From Streptomyces sp. NBC_01454 (GTDB taxonomy: Bacteria; Actinomycetota; Actinomycetes; Streptomycetales; Streptomycetaceae): a DNA stretch of 64,000 nucleotides. The position numbers and the translations under genes are program-made. Below are positions 47,953 through 57,433 of this stretch, piece after piece (within the stretch, counting starts at the first letter, position 1; each line of letters starts with the position of its first letter). The DNA is taken from the NCBI RefSeq assembly GCF_036227565.1, contig NZ_CP109460.1, forward strand, positions 7,502,001 to 7,566,000. Reading direction: 5' to 3'. Below the pieces are notes generated by a model that saw nothing but the letters and a program-made list of their open reading frames with translations, had not been told where the DNA came from and did not search any database.

Positions 47953-48942
47953 TCAGCGCCGCCGGCCCCCGCGCTTGGCGGAACCCGCGTCGGGGTCCTC
48001 GCTCGCATACCGCCCGTGGTAGTGCGTGTACCGCTCCAGCGGATCGCCTTCCAGGCTCCACGGCCAGGGCGTCGCCACGCCCGCGGTGGCGCGCAGCACG
48101 GTCCCGGCCTCGCCCGTCCGGGAGGACTTGAGCAACGCGTAGGCCAGCAGGTTGAGATCGGCCAGGGCCGCCGCGTGGGTGAGGAATCCCGGGCTCGTCC
48201 AGTAGTGCGCGGCATGGTCGAGCGCCCTGGCGGCATCGGGGCGGCGCCAGATCTCCCCGGCCCCGACGGCCGCCAGCCCGCCGCCGGCGACCGCCCGCTG
48301 ATGGCTGTGCACGAACGCGGTGAGCTCCAGTCCGGCGGCCGGGGCATCGGAGGGCATGGCGGAGCGGATGCCGTCGAGCAGATCCAGCACCATGGCGCTG
48401 GAGCCGCACTCGTCCGGCGACAAATAGCCCAGGGCCTGCAGATGTGCCTCACGGTTCCACGGATCGCGGGCCTTGATCTCGCGCCAGATCGCCGACAGCT
48501 CCGTGGACGGGCGCCGCTCCAGGCGCAGGACGGCCAGCTGCAGGGTCCACGGCGTGGGGTCGGCGGGTATCAGTCCGGCGGCCAGCCGGCAGGTCTCGCG
48601 GGTGACGTCCAGATCGACGCCGGCGCCCTGCTGCCGGGCCTGGATCAGATCCGACCAGGCGTGGAGCAGCAGGGCGCCGTGGTGGTCCGGGCGGTGCTGG
48701 CGCCAGATGCCGGGCAGCGACCGTCCCGAGGACCGCGCGAGTACCGACAGGCGGTGGGCCTTGCGGTCCCAGTCCTCGCCGGCGTCGTCGATCACGTTTG
48801 CCATCAGGGCCATGACAGCCGTGTCCAGCGAACCGCGGGACCAGGCGGTCTCGACGCGTCTGCGCACCTGGCCCAGAGGGGCGTCGTCGAGCTCGGGTAC
48901 CAGGCGGGGAAGGTTGCCTTTGCGGCGTCTGAAGGCGGGCAT
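47953..48942 (-). CDS. conserved hypothetical helical-repeat protein
   Basis: A 329-residue, mostly helical soluble protein with Trp-containing repeats such as SLPGIWRQHRPDHHGALLLHAW, TPWTLQLAVLRLER and DPWNREAHLQALGYL that resemble TPR units. It has no signal peptide. It looks like a Streptomyces-specific scaffold or regulator; no catalytic motif is visible. It is transcribed on the same strand as the preceding small genes but is separated from them by 189 bases. Confidence 0.7.
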   Translation of the reverse strand: MPAFRRRKGNLPRLVPELDDAPLGQVRRRVETAWSRGSLDTAVMALMANVIDDAGEDWDRKAHRLSVLARSSGRSLPGIWRQHRPDHHGALLLHAWSDLIQARQQGAGVDLDVTRETCRLAAGLIPADPTPWTLQLAVLRLERRPSTELSAIWREIKARDPWNREAHLQALGYLSPDECGSSAMVLDLLDGIRSAMPSDAPAAGLELTAFVHSHQRAVAGGGLAAVGAGEIWRRPDAARALDHAAHYWTSPGFLTHAAALADLNLLAYALLKSSRTGEAGTVLRATAGVATPWPWSLEGDPLERYTHYHGRYASEDPDAGSAKRGGRRR

Positions 48943-49019
48943 GGCTGCGGCGTACTTCCCTGGTGCGTCGGGGGCGTAGGTGCGGATGAGGGTACGCGGT
49001 CCGGTGCGGTGGTGCCGAC

Positions 49020-49069
49020 GTGCCGTACGGGCAGAGGCGCGGGGAAGCGCACCTCTGCCCGTACGGCAC
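49020..49069 (-). terminator. strong terminator of the APC permease gene
   Basis: GTGCCGTACGGGCAGAGG and CCTCTGCCCGTACGGCAC make a perfect 18-bp stem around a 14-base loop. It starts 13 bases past the permease stop. It is the strongest terminator-like structure in the window. Confidence 0.9.
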
Positions 49070-49081
49070 GGACCCTCTCGG

Positions 49082-50554
49082 CTAGCGGGAGGTGACGGCT
49101 GCCTTCTCGGCGGCGACGCGGATCCGGTCGCGGACCAGCGAGACCCCGACCACCAGCACCGCGAGGAGCACCGACAGCAGCACCTGGATCCGGCCGCCGC
49201 CCTTGCTGTCGTCGGTGAGCATGTAGACCAGCACGAACGAGATCATCGCGATCGTCGCCCAGGTCAGGTACGGGAACAGCCACATCCGGACGACCAGCTT
49301 CTCCGGGTTCTCGCGCTGGATGATGCCGCGCATCCGCAGCTGCGAGAAGCAGATGACCAGCCAGACGAAGAGCGCGACCGCGCCCGAGGAGTTCAGCAGG
49401 AACTGGAAGACCGTGGTCGGCCACAGGTAGTTGAAGCCCACCGCGATGAAGCCGAAGAGGACCGAGGCCAGGATCGCGGCCTGCGGGACGCCACGGAGGT
49501 TGGTCCGGGCGAAGATCTTCGGGGCGTCGCCGCGCTGGCCGAGCGAGAAGGCCATCCGGGAGGCGGTGTAGAGGCCGGAGTTGAGGCAGGACAGCACGGC
49601 GGTCAGCACGATGACGTTCATGATCTGGCCGGCGTGCGGGATGCCGATCGAGTCCAGCGCCGCGACGTAGGAGCCGTGCTTGGCGATCGAGGGGTCGTTC
49701 CACGGCAGCAGGGAGACGACCACGAGGATCGAGCCGAGGTAGAAGATGCCGACCCGCCAGATCACGCTCTTGGTGGCCTTGGTGACCGCACGCTCCGGGT
49801 CCTCGGACTCACCGGCGGCGAGGGTGACGATCTCGCTGCCCATGAAGGAGAAGACGACCATCAGCACACCGGTGAGGATCGCGCTGGGCCCGTGCGGAAG
49901 GAAGCCGCCGTGCGAGGTGAGGTTCCCGAAGCCGGTGGCCGCGTGGCCGCTGCCGGGCAGCACGCCGAATATCGCCAGGCCGCCGAGGACGATGAAGGCG
50001 GCGATGGCCACGACCTTGATGCCCGCGAACCAGAACTCGAACTCACCGAAGGAGGCCACCGAGGCGAGGTTGGTGGCGGTCAGGACGATCATCACGATCA
50101 GCGCCCAGGCCCACTGCGGGACGGCCGGGACCCAGCTGGTCAGGATCGCGGCGCCGGCGGTCGCCTCGACCGCGAGGACCACGACCCAGAAGAACCAGTA
50201 CAGCCAGCCGATGGAGAAGCCGGCCCAGCGGCCGAGCGCCCGGTCCGCGTAGGCGGAGAAGGAGCCGGAGGTGGGGTTGGCCGCCGCCATCTCGCCGAGC
50301 ATCCGCATCACGCACACGACCAGCGCGCCGACCAGGGCATACGACAGCAGGATGCCGGGACCGGCCGCGGCGATGCCGGAGGCGGAGCCGACGAACAGAC
50401 CGGCGCCGATGACCCCACCCACGGCGATCATGGACAGGTGGCGGTTCTTGAGGCCCGACTGGAGACCGGACTGCTCTGGAGCCTGCCCGTTCCCCGGAGG
50501 GGCGGGCGGGGCAGCCACAGGGCTGGAGGGAGATGTAGTCATCTGGACATCCAT
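49082..50554 (-). CDS. APC-family amino acid permease, GABA-permease type
   Basis: About 490 residues with 12 predicted helices. It opens with LKNRHLSMIAVGGVIGAGLFVGSASGIAAAGPG, the APC signature, and includes RMLGEMAAANPTSGSFSAYADRALGRWAGFSIGWLYWFFWV and SFMGSEIVTLAAGESEDPERAVTKA, close to GabP/AnsP-like permeases. It imports an amino acid such as GABA by proton symport; the substrate is not certain. Several in-frame starts exist (50542, 50554 and 50572); I chose the ATG at 50554, none having a clear ribosome site. It is monocistronic with a strong terminator. Confidence 0.87.
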   Translation of the reverse strand: MDVQMTTSPSSPVAAPPAPPGNGQAPEQSGLQSGLKNRHLSMIAVGGVIGAGLFVGSASGIAAAGPGILLSYALVGALVVCVMRMLGEMAAANPTSGSFSAYADRALGRWAGFSIGWLYWFFWVVVLAVEATAGAAILTSWVPAVPQWAWALIVMIVLTATNLASVASFGEFEFWFAGIKVVAIAAFIVLGGLAIFGVLPGSGHAATGFGNLTSHGGFLPHGPSAILTGVLMVVFSFMGSEIVTLAAGESEDPERAVTKATKSVIWRVGIFYLGSILVVVSLLPWNDPSIAKHGSYVAALDSIGIPHAGQIMNVIVLTAVLSCLNSGLYTASRMAFSLGQRGDAPKIFARTNLRGVPQAAILASVLFGFIAVGFNYLWPTTVFQFLLNSSGAVALFVWLVICFSQLRMRGIIQRENPEKLVVRMWLFPYLTWATIAMISFVLVYMLTDDSKGGGRIQVLLSVLLAVLVVGVSLVRDRIRVAAEKAAVTSR

Positions 50555-51083
50555 TGCGGGTTGGAGGGTCATGCACGTGGTGACTGCTGATCGCCTCGGT
50601 AGCCGGACGCACGACAGGGCCGGGTGCTGGCAGGTGGCGATCATGGCCCTGACGAAGTTCGAAGGCGCGACGAGCGGGTCCGCGGCCTACGGATGCCTGC
50701 GCGGGTGGGGGCGCTTGTCGCGCCGCCACGCTATTGCCCGGCCTCCTGATGAGAGGTGAGCCGCATCACGTCCGGATTGGATTTGCGCAAGCGTATGTGG
50801 CGATGCGCCGCGGCGTATTTGTGAGAACGGACAAATTCGTTCCCCAGGGCTGTCCATCCGGCCAATGTGCCGGAGCGGGAAAGGCGGCTCACCTTACCGG
50901 CAAACGCCGTTCCGCCCGGTATGGGAGCAGCCAACCGGGCTTGTTCCGACGGGCTTTGAGCGGCCACTGGTGCGAGCGGACAATGCCGCCCGCGAACCCT
51001 TGGTCTCCGGTACAGATGCCCGGGGCCGTGCCCGCTCTAGCGTGAGTTCGGTCATACTGCCGACCGACGCGCAAGGGGACCCC
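50555..51083. other. intergenic region, divergent promoters
   Basis: Between the permease (minus) and the TrkA-type gene (plus) I see no convincing reading frame. A 14-base near repeat, GTGAGAACGGACAA at 50821 and GTGCGAGCGGACAA at 50970 (12 of 14 identical), is the only structured feature noted. Confidence 0.4.
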
Positions 51084-52706
51084 ATGCCCGCCCTTCCCCC
51101 CGCCCGACAGACGCCCCCCGCCCCGGCCACCGCTTCGTCCCCCATCCCACCGGTGGTGGGCGACGGCGGGGAGTCCGCCGACGGAACGCCGGGTGAAGCG
51201 CGCGCCGCACCTTCGAAGACACCGGTGGCGACGCGTCCGCAGGCGCCCGCGGCAGCCCACCCGGAGGGGAGTTCCCCGGCCGCCGCCGCAGAGCCCGCGG
51301 TGGGTCCGCCGCGGGAGCCGGTACCCCTCAGCCAGAGGTTCGTGGTGATCGGGGCGACCACGCTGGCGCGCCGGGTCTGCGCCGCACTGGACGCGAGCGG
51401 CCACCGGGTCGACCACCTCGCCGCACCCGACGACCGCGACCTCCGCCGCGCCGTGGCCGCACGGCCCGACGGAGTCGCCGTCCTGGTGGGCGACGATCTG
51501 TCCGCGCTGCGCCACGCCCTCGCGATCCGCCATGTCTGCGACCGCGCCCGCCTCGTCGTCACCGTCTTCGACCGCACCGTGGCGCAGCAGCTGCGGCTGC
51601 TGCTGCACTCGTGCGTACCGGTCTCCCCGGCCGATCTCCTGGCGCCGACGCTGGCCGGTCTGTGTGTGGACCCCGAGGTGCTGGCCGTACGGCACGAGGG
51701 GCACGGTGCGGTGGCGGTCCGCCGGCAGCACGGGCGGCTGGTGGAGACGCCGTGGCGGGCGAGCGCGGCGGCCCGGCGGCGGGCGCTGCGGGGACGGCTG
51801 CGCGGGCAGCTGCAGCCCCATGACGCGGACGCCCGGCTGCTGCTCATCGGGCTGCTGGGCATGGTGGCCGTCCTGGCGCTGGACTGGGCGTGGCTGGTGA
51901 GCGTGTTCCACCGGCCGGCCGGCACCGCCTTCCTGGAGGCCTCCCGGGTCGTCGCCGGGGTGGGGCCGGCCGCGCCGCACGACGGCCATCCCGGGTACGA
52001 GGTGGTGTCCGGGGTGGCGATGCTGGTGACGGTGGGCTTCACCGCGCTGCTGACCGCGGGCATCGTCGACCGGCTGTTCGGCCCGCGGCTGGTCGGGGTG
52101 CTGGGGCCGCGGGTGCTGCCCCGTGCCGGTCACGTCATCGTCGTGGGGCTGGGGCAGGTGGGGCTGCGGCTGTGCCAGACGCTGCGTCAGCTGGGGGTGC
52201 CGGTGGTCGGCGTGGAGCGGGAGCCCACCACCCCCCATCTCCGCCTCGCGCGGTCGATGGGGATACCCGTGGTGCTGGCGCACGGTGAGGACCGCGAGGT
52301 ACTGGCGCGGCTCGGGCTGCGGCGGGCGTGCGCCCTCGCCGCCGTCGGCTCCGAGGAGCTCGACAACGTCGCCGTCGCGGTCGCCGCGCACGCCGTGGCG
52401 CCCGACGTCCGGGTGGTGCTGCGGGCCGGCGAGGACGAGACGATCGCCGAGACCCGCTCACTGCTTCCCCTGGGGCTGACCCGGGACGTCATCCGGACGA
52501 GCGCGGCCTATGTGACCGCCCATCTGACGTCCCCGCCGGGCGACGGGCCACCCCGGCACGTCGTGGCCGACGCCGACTGCGACTACGTCGACCTGCCGGC
52601 ACACGGTCTCGTCGGCCGGCCGGTGCCGGCCGGGGACGACTGCGGGCATGTGCCCACGGCGGGGGACGGGACGGACGCGGTCCGCGGCGAGCCGCGCGCC
52701 GGCTGA
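51084..52706 (+). CDS. double TrkA-N (RCK-like) membrane protein
   Basis: A 540-residue protein. Residues 1-80 are Pro/Ala-rich and disordered. The first NAD-binding domain begins RFVVIGATTLARRVCAALDASGH. Two hydrophobic helices (about 255-280, LLLIGLLGMVAVLALDWAWL; and about 305-330, VVSGVAMLVTVGFTALLTAGIVDRLFG) flank a loop with VVAGVGPAAPHDG in the place where a potassium filter TVGYGD would be. A second domain begins HVIVVGLGQVGLRLCQTLRQLG. The layout is that of a two-helix channel with RCK domains, but the filter is not conserved. GGGGAC precedes the ATG at 51084. Confidence 0.75.
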   Translation: MPALPPARQTPPAPATASSPIPPVVGDGGESADGTPGEARAAPSKTPVATRPQAPAAAHPEGSSPAAAAEPAVGPPREPVPLSQRFVVIGATTLARRVCAALDASGHRVDHLAAPDDRDLRRAVAARPDGVAVLVGDDLSALRHALAIRHVCDRARLVVTVFDRTVAQQLRLLLHSCVPVSPADLLAPTLAGLCVDPEVLAVRHEGHGAVAVRRQHGRLVETPWRASAAARRRALRGRLRGQLQPHDADARLLLIGLLGMVAVLALDWAWLVSVFHRPAGTAFLEASRVVAGVGPAAPHDGHPGYEVVSGVAMLVTVGFTALLTAGIVDRLFGPRLVGVLGPRVLPRAGHVIVVGLGQVGLRLCQTLRQLGVPVVGVEREPTTPHLRLARSMGIPVVLAHGEDREVLARLGLRRACALAAVGSEELDNVAVAVAAHAVAPDVRVVLRAGEDETIAETRSLLPLGLTRDVIRTSAAYVTAHLTSPPGDGPPRHVVADADCDYVDLPAHGLVGRPVPAGDDCGHVPTAGDGTDAVRGEPRAG

Positions 52707-52712
52707 CCCGGC

Positions 52713-54344
52713 TCAGCCGGCGGGCGGCAGCCGCAGCTGGAGCATCGCCAGCAGCCGCTGGTCCGGACGGCTCAGGTCGAGGCCGGTCAGCTCCTCGGCC
52801 CGGCGGATCCGGTAGCGCAGCGTGTTGGGGTGCACATGCAGTCCCGCGGCGGCGGCCCGGACATCGCCGAACGCGTTGAGATAGGCGAGGACGGATTCCG
52901 CCAACTGCCCCTGGTTCCGGCTGTCATGGGCGACCAGGGCGGTCAGCCGCGGGTCGCGCATCTCGGGGTGCGCGCAGAGCAGCGCCAGCACCTCGCTGAC
53001 GAGCACCTCCGCCTGGATGTCCGGCAGCGCGGCGACCGTGGTGGTGACGCCGACGCTCACCATGGCGTCGAGGATCCGGTCCGCCTCCCGGCGCGAGTCG
53101 GGGACCTCGCCGAGCCCCGGCACGATACAGCCGACGGAACCCCGCAACGACAGGCCCAGATGGCGGCCGGCGGCCTCGACGATCGCCTGCGCCCAGCCGC
53201 GGAGGGTGCCGGTGTCGATGCTGCGCGGCAGCTGCGGCAGCAGGACGTAGATCCGTGCGTCGACCTGGGTGACCAGGGCACTGCGGTGCCGGGCCGCGGT
53301 GTGCACCGAGATCAGATTGCTGACCTCGGCGCGGGTCAGCTCCGGGGCGGTGGATTCGGCGGTTCCGTACGAAAAGCCCAGGACGGCGGCCGGGCGGGCG
53401 GCGTCCAGGGCCAGATGGCTCGCCAGCGGCTGCGGGCCGGTGCTGCCCTCCAGGAGCCCGGCCGCCAGCGTCCGGGTCAGCGTCAGATCCGCGGAGAGCT
53501 CCCGGCGGCGGCGCACCAGATGCAGCGCGGCGACCCGGGCGGCACCCAGCAGCGCCTGGTCCGACTGCTCGGTCAGCGGCGTCGAACCCTCCTGCACCCA
53601 GATCGTGCCCAGCTGCCGCTCGCCGGACCTGATGGCCACCGCGAGCCGGCGGCGGATCCCCAGCTCCGGGTGGCTGTCGATGCAGATCACGTCGTCGGAG
53701 GCGCGCAGCCGCTGGAAGACCCCCCACTTCCGCAGTCGCGCCAGATACGCCTCCGGGCCCTGCCAGCCGAGGATGGACAGCCGCCGCAGATCGTCGACCT
53801 CGTCGGAGTCGGTGGAGCGGGAGTAGGCCAGCACGCGGTTGGCGGTGTCCTCGATGCTGACGATGCCGCCGGTGAGTATGGCCGTGGTCTGGGCGAGCGC
53901 GAACAGGTCGCCCTCCTCCGGCCCCTCGCCGGGGAGTCCCTGTGGCGCGCTTTCGAGGGCCGCCCGGGCCAGCGCGTCCACCTGTTCCCAGCGGGCCTCG
54001 CCCCGTACGGACAGCAGCGCCACGCCCGCTTCGACGGCGGTCTCGCTGAGCGCCGCGACCTGCCCGGGAGCGTCCAGCTTCACCGCGACGGCGGCGGCGC
54101 CGTCCCGCCCGCCGACCCGCAGCGCGGGGAACGCGGCGCGGCCCCGGGCGCCTATCGCGAGGATCAGCTCACCGGGGTGCGCCCGCGGCGGGTCCTCGGG
54201 GTCGAGCAGTGCCACGCTGCGGATCTCGACGTCCAGCCCGGCGGGCGCGGCCTGCAGCTCCACCAGGGGCTCGCCCAGCGCCATCAGCAGCTGGCGCAGG
54301 CTGATGCCCGTAGGGGGTGACGAAGCCGCGGCCGCTGGATCCAT
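52713..54344 (-). CDS. PucR-family transcriptional regulator
   Basis: A 543-residue regulator. The N-terminal PucR domain (about 15-140, LRQLLMALGEPLVELQAAPAGLDVEIRSVALLD) is followed by a GAF/GGDEF-like region and a C-terminal HTH_30 helix-turn-helix, with DVRAAAAGLHVHPNTLRYRIRRAEELTGLDL. PucR proteins act in amino acid and purine utilisation. I chose the ATG at 54344 because AGAGG precedes it; another in-frame ATG at 54383 lacks one. It is convergent with the TrkA-type gene (6-base gap). Confidence 0.88.
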   Translation of the reverse strand: MDPAAAASSPPTGISLRQLLMALGEPLVELQAAPAGLDVEIRSVALLDPEDPPRAHPGELILAIGARGRAAFPALRVGGRDGAAAVAVKLDAPGQVAALSETAVEAGVALLSVRGEARWEQVDALARAALESAPQGLPGEGPEEGDLFALAQTTAILTGGIVSIEDTANRVLAYSRSTDSDEVDDLRRLSILGWQGPEAYLARLRKWGVFQRLRASDDVICIDSHPELGIRRRLAVAIRSGERQLGTIWVQEGSTPLTEQSDQALLGAARVAALHLVRRRRELSADLTLTRTLAAGLLEGSTGPQPLASHLALDAARPAAVLGFSYGTAESTAPELTRAEVSNLISVHTAARHRSALVTQVDARIYVLLPQLPRSIDTGTLRGWAQAIVEAAGRHLGLSLRGSVGCIVPGLGEVPDSRREADRILDAMVSVGVTTTVAALPDIQAEVLVSEVLALLCAHPEMRDPRLTALVAHDSRNQGQLAESVLAYLNAFGDVRAAAAGLHVHPNTLRYRIRRAEELTGLDLSRPDQRLLAMLQLRLPPAG

Positions 54345-54573
54345 GAGTGGTGCCTCTGCTGGGTTCGGGTGGCCTGGGCTCATCGGGCCGACTGTCCTCG
54401 CGCAAAGAATCCGGTCCCGTCGATGTCAAGCGGTCGACCGGCCCGAAAGGGAGCCGCCACCACAGGTATGAGCCACGCCACAGTTACTGATGTTATCCGC
54501 CGCGGCACTCCGGGCAGCGCGGCCGTGTGCCGGTCAGGCGGTGTTCAGGTGGCCCCTGCCAGCGTGCGGCGGC

Positions 54574-55401
54574 ATGAGTACCGAAACGGATACCCACCTG
54601 CACCCCGCCGGGCCGCCCACCCGGCACCGGCCGCCGATGCTGAACAAGGTCCCCGAGGTCACCGTCTTCTTCTGGGTGATCAAGGTCCTGTGCACCACGG
54701 TCGGTGAGACCGCGGCCGACCTGCTCAACGACAACCTCGGCATGGGCCTGACCAACACCTCGTACCTGATGGCCGCCCTGCTGGCCGTCACCCTGGCCCT
54801 CCAGTTCCGGGCGCGCGCCTACCGCGCCGGGCTGTACTGGCTCGCGGTGGTCCTGATCAGCGTGGTCGGCACGCTGATCAGCGACAACCTGACCGACAAC
54901 CTCGGGGTGCCGCTGGAGACGACGACGGCGGTGTTCGCCGTCCTGCTCGCCCTGACCTTCCTCGCCTGGTACCTGAGCGAGCGGACCCTGTCGATCCACA
55001 CCATCCGCACGCCCCGCCGGGAAGCCTTCTACTGGCTGGCGATCCTGTTCACCTTCGCGCTCGGCACCTCGGCGGGCGATCTGACCGCCGAGCGGCTGGA
55101 CCTGGGGTACTGGTTCTCCGCGGTCGTCTTCGCCGCGCTGATCGCCGCGGTGGCGCTGGCCCGCTTCACCCTGGACTTCCACACGGTCTGGGCGTTCTGG
55201 ATCGCGTACGTGCTGACCCGGCCGCTCGGTGCCTCGATGGGTGACTACCTCTCCCAGCCGCAGCAGAACGGCGGCCTGGGCCTGGGCACCGTCGGCACCA
55301 GCGTCCTGTTCCTGGCCGTCATCCTCGGGCTCGTCCTCCACCTCATCCGCACGAAGCGGGACGTGGCCGCGAGCGAGGAGGTCAGCCCGCAGGGAGGGTG
55401 A
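54574..55401 (+). CDS. COG4705-type membrane protein
   Basis: A 275-residue integral membrane protein with about eight helices. Its signature is an internal repeat of KVLCTTVGETAADLLNDNLGMGL, VVGTLISDNLTDNLGVPL, ALGTSAGDLTAERLDLGYW and LTRPLGASMGDYLSQP, which places conserved Asp residues in each repeat. That pattern is typical of COG4705, an uncharacterised group sometimes linked to metal transport. The ATG is at 54574. Its 3' end overlaps the 3' end of the downstream kinase gene by 20 bases, on the opposite strand. Confidence 0.82.
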   Translation: MSTETDTHLHPAGPPTRHRPPMLNKVPEVTVFFWVIKVLCTTVGETAADLLNDNLGMGLTNTSYLMAALLAVTLALQFRARAYRAGLYWLAVVLISVVGTLISDNLTDNLGVPLETTTAVFAVLLALTFLAWYLSERTLSIHTIRTPRREAFYWLAILFTFALGTSAGDLTAERLDLGYWFSAVVFAALIAAVALARFTLDFHTVWAFWIAYVLTRPLGASMGDYLSQPQQNGGLGLGTVGTSVLFLAVILGLVLHLIRTKRDVAASEEVSPQGG

Positions 55402-56737
55402 CGGCGAACTGTGCGCCGGGGCCGGCGGCGGCCAGCGTGAGGTCGCCGCCGGCCGCGCGGGCCAGCCGCCGCGCCAGGGCCAGGCCGAGGCCCGCGCCGT
55501 CGTGCCCGTCCCCGGGATCGGCGCGCCGGCCCGGTTCGAAGAGCGCCCCGCGGAACTCCTCCGGCACGCCGGGGCCGTCGTCGCCGACGTGGAGCGTGAC
55601 CCGGCCGGTGCCGGCCGTGCAGCGGAGGGTGATCGTGTGCACGGCGTACCGGCGGGCGTTGTCCAGCAGCGGCATCAGGATCCGCTCGGCCACCGCCGCC
55701 GGTACGCCCGCGGTCGCCGGATCGCCGGTCACCGCCACGGCGGGTGCGTCGGGGTGGTCCTCCGCGAAGCGCCGTGCGAGGTCCTCCGCGAGCGCGGGGT
55801 AGCGGCAGCTGCCGGGGGTCTGCGCACCGCGGGTACGGGCTTCGGAGAGCAGGGAGTCACAGATCTGCCGCATCGTCGTGGCGGCGTGCGCGATGGCCTC
55901 GTGCGCGGTGTCCTGCTCGGCCGCGGTCCGCGGGCGCCTGGCCAGCCAGTCGGTTTCCGCGGTGATCCGGGCCAGCGGGGTGCGCAGTTCATGGGACAGC
56001 GCCGCGGCCTGGTGCTGTTCATGGCGCAGCACCGCGGCCAGCCGGTCCAGCAGGGCGTCCAGGCTCGCGGCGAACGAGGCGAGTTCGGCCGGCCGGCCGG
56101 CCGCGCCGAACCGCTCCGGGGCGCCGGCCTCGCTCCAGCGGGTGGCCTGGTCGCTCATCTCGGCGACCGGCCGCAGGGCGCGCCGCACCACGAGCCGGGT
56201 CAGGAGGTAGACGGTGGCGAGCAGCAGCACCGCCAGCGTCAGGGAACCGGCCAGGGCGGTGTCCGCCGTGCTGCGGTAGGGCTCCAGGCTGACGGAGGTG
56301 ACCACGGTGCCGGCCTGCCCGCGGCCGTCGGCGGCCGCCACGGGGAGGGCGTAGAGCCGCGTCGCGCCGGACCCGTCGCCGGCTCCGGTCTCGGTGAACA
56401 TCTCGTGCCCGCCGGCCAGTTGATCCGCCCGCCGCCACACCGCGCCGGGCGCGCCGGGCGGCTGCTCCCTGATCCGGCGGCCCTGGTAGATCCACACCCC
56501 GGAGTCCAGCGCCTGGTCCCGGGCGGGCTCATGGACCGCCAGCCGTCCGGCCGGCCGGGCCTCCACGGTGCCCGCCACGGCCTCCGCCCGGGTGCGCAGC
56601 ACGTCGTTCGCCTGCTCGTGCAGCCGCTTGTCCAGCGTCAGGTTGAAGGCCGCCGTCAGGACGGCGACCCACACCGCGCCGGTGATCAGGGCCATCAGGG
56701 CCAGCCGGCCGCGCAGGGTGCGCCGGGGGAGCCTCAT
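55382..56737 (-). CDS. sensor histidine kinase
   Basis: A 451-residue membrane kinase. A first helix (LALMALITGAVWVAVLTAAF) and a second (SLTLAVLLLATVYLLTRLVV) enclose an extracytoplasmic sensor of about 125 residues. HAMP, then the phospho-acceptor region in AALSHELRTPLARITAETDWL, follow. The ATPase has LMPLLDNARRYA, VGDDGPGVPEEF and GAGLGLALARRLA. The ATG overlaps the response regulator stop by 4 bases. The ligand is unknown; the adjacent convergent COG4705 gene may be its target. Confidence 0.92.
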   Translation of the reverse strand: MRLPRRTLRGRLALMALITGAVWVAVLTAAFNLTLDKRLHEQANDVLRTRAEAVAGTVEARPAGRLAVHEPARDQALDSGVWIYQGRRIREQPPGAPGAVWRRADQLAGGHEMFTETGAGDGSGATRLYALPVAAADGRGQAGTVVTSVSLEPYRSTADTALAGSLTLAVLLLATVYLLTRLVVRRALRPVAEMSDQATRWSEAGAPERFGAAGRPAELASFAASLDALLDRLAAVLRHEQHQAAALSHELRTPLARITAETDWLARRPRTAAEQDTAHEAIAHAATTMRQICDSLLSEARTRGAQTPGSCRYPALAEDLARRFAEDHPDAPAVAVTGDPATAGVPAAVAERILMPLLDNARRYAVHTITLRCTAGTGRVTLHVGDDGPGVPEEFRGALFEPGRRADPGDGHDGAGLGLALARRLARAAGGDLTLAAAGPGAQFAVTLPAG

Positions 56738-57411
56738 GCGAAGCGGTAGCCGATGCCGCGGACCGTATCGATGCCCTGCGGGCTGTCCGCCGCGCGCAGC
56801 TTGCGGCGCAACCGCCACAGATACTGGTCCAGGGTGTTGTCACTGACCTGGGCACCCTCCGGCCAGCCCGCCCGCAGCAGGGCCCGGCGGCGGACGACGG
56901 CCCCGGGGTCCGCCATGAGGCAGGCCAGCAGCCGGAATTCGGTGGGCGTCAGGGCGACCGCCGCCCCGTGCACGGTCAGGTGGTGCCGCACGGGGTCCAG
57001 CCGCAGCGCACCGTCGCCGGCGACGAGGGCGGCGTCGCCACCCCCGCGGCGCAGCACCGCCCGGACGCGGGCCACCAGCTCGCTGAGGTGAAACGGCTTC
57101 GTGAGGTAGTCATCGCCTCCGGAGGCGAAACCGGCGAGCCGGTCGGTGAGATTGTCGTGCGCGGTAAGGAAGATCACCGGCACCGTGAGACCCGCTCCCC
57201 GCATCGCCTGGCAGACGTCGCGCCCGTCGGAATCCGGCAGCCCGACATCGAGCACGACCGTGTGCACCGACGCGTCGACGGTGCGCAGCGCGGCCGCACC
57301 GTCGGCGGCGGTCACGACGTCGAACTCCTCGTCGCGCAGTCCGCGGGCCAGCACATCGCGCAGGCCGTGGTCGTCCTCGACGACCAGGATGCGGGGAGCG
57401 GTCCTCGTCAT
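56734..57411 (-). CDS. OmpR-type response regulator
   Basis: A 225-residue regulator. The receiver has Asp55 in VHTVVLDVGLPD, acidic residues in VVEDDHG, Thr in FLTAHD and Lys in YLTKPFHL. The C-terminal winged helix has LTPTEFRLLACLMADPG and DQYLWRLRRKL..RGIGYRFA. It is upstream of its kinase in the same operon. GGAAGGA is 9 bases before the ATG. Confidence 0.94.
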   Translation of the reverse strand: MTRTAPRILVVEDDHGLRDVLARGLRDEEFDVVTAADGAAALRTVDASVHTVVLDVGLPDSDGRDVCQAMRGAGLTVPVIFLTAHDNLTDRLAGFASGGDDYLTKPFHLSELVARVRAVLRRGGGDAALVAGDGALRLDPVRHHLTVHGAAVALTPTEFRLLACLMADPGAVVRRRALLRAGWPEGAQVSDNTLDQYLWRLRRKLRAADSPQGIDTVRGIGYRFA

Positions 57412-57433
57412 TCAGCTGCGTCCTTCCCGTCGG

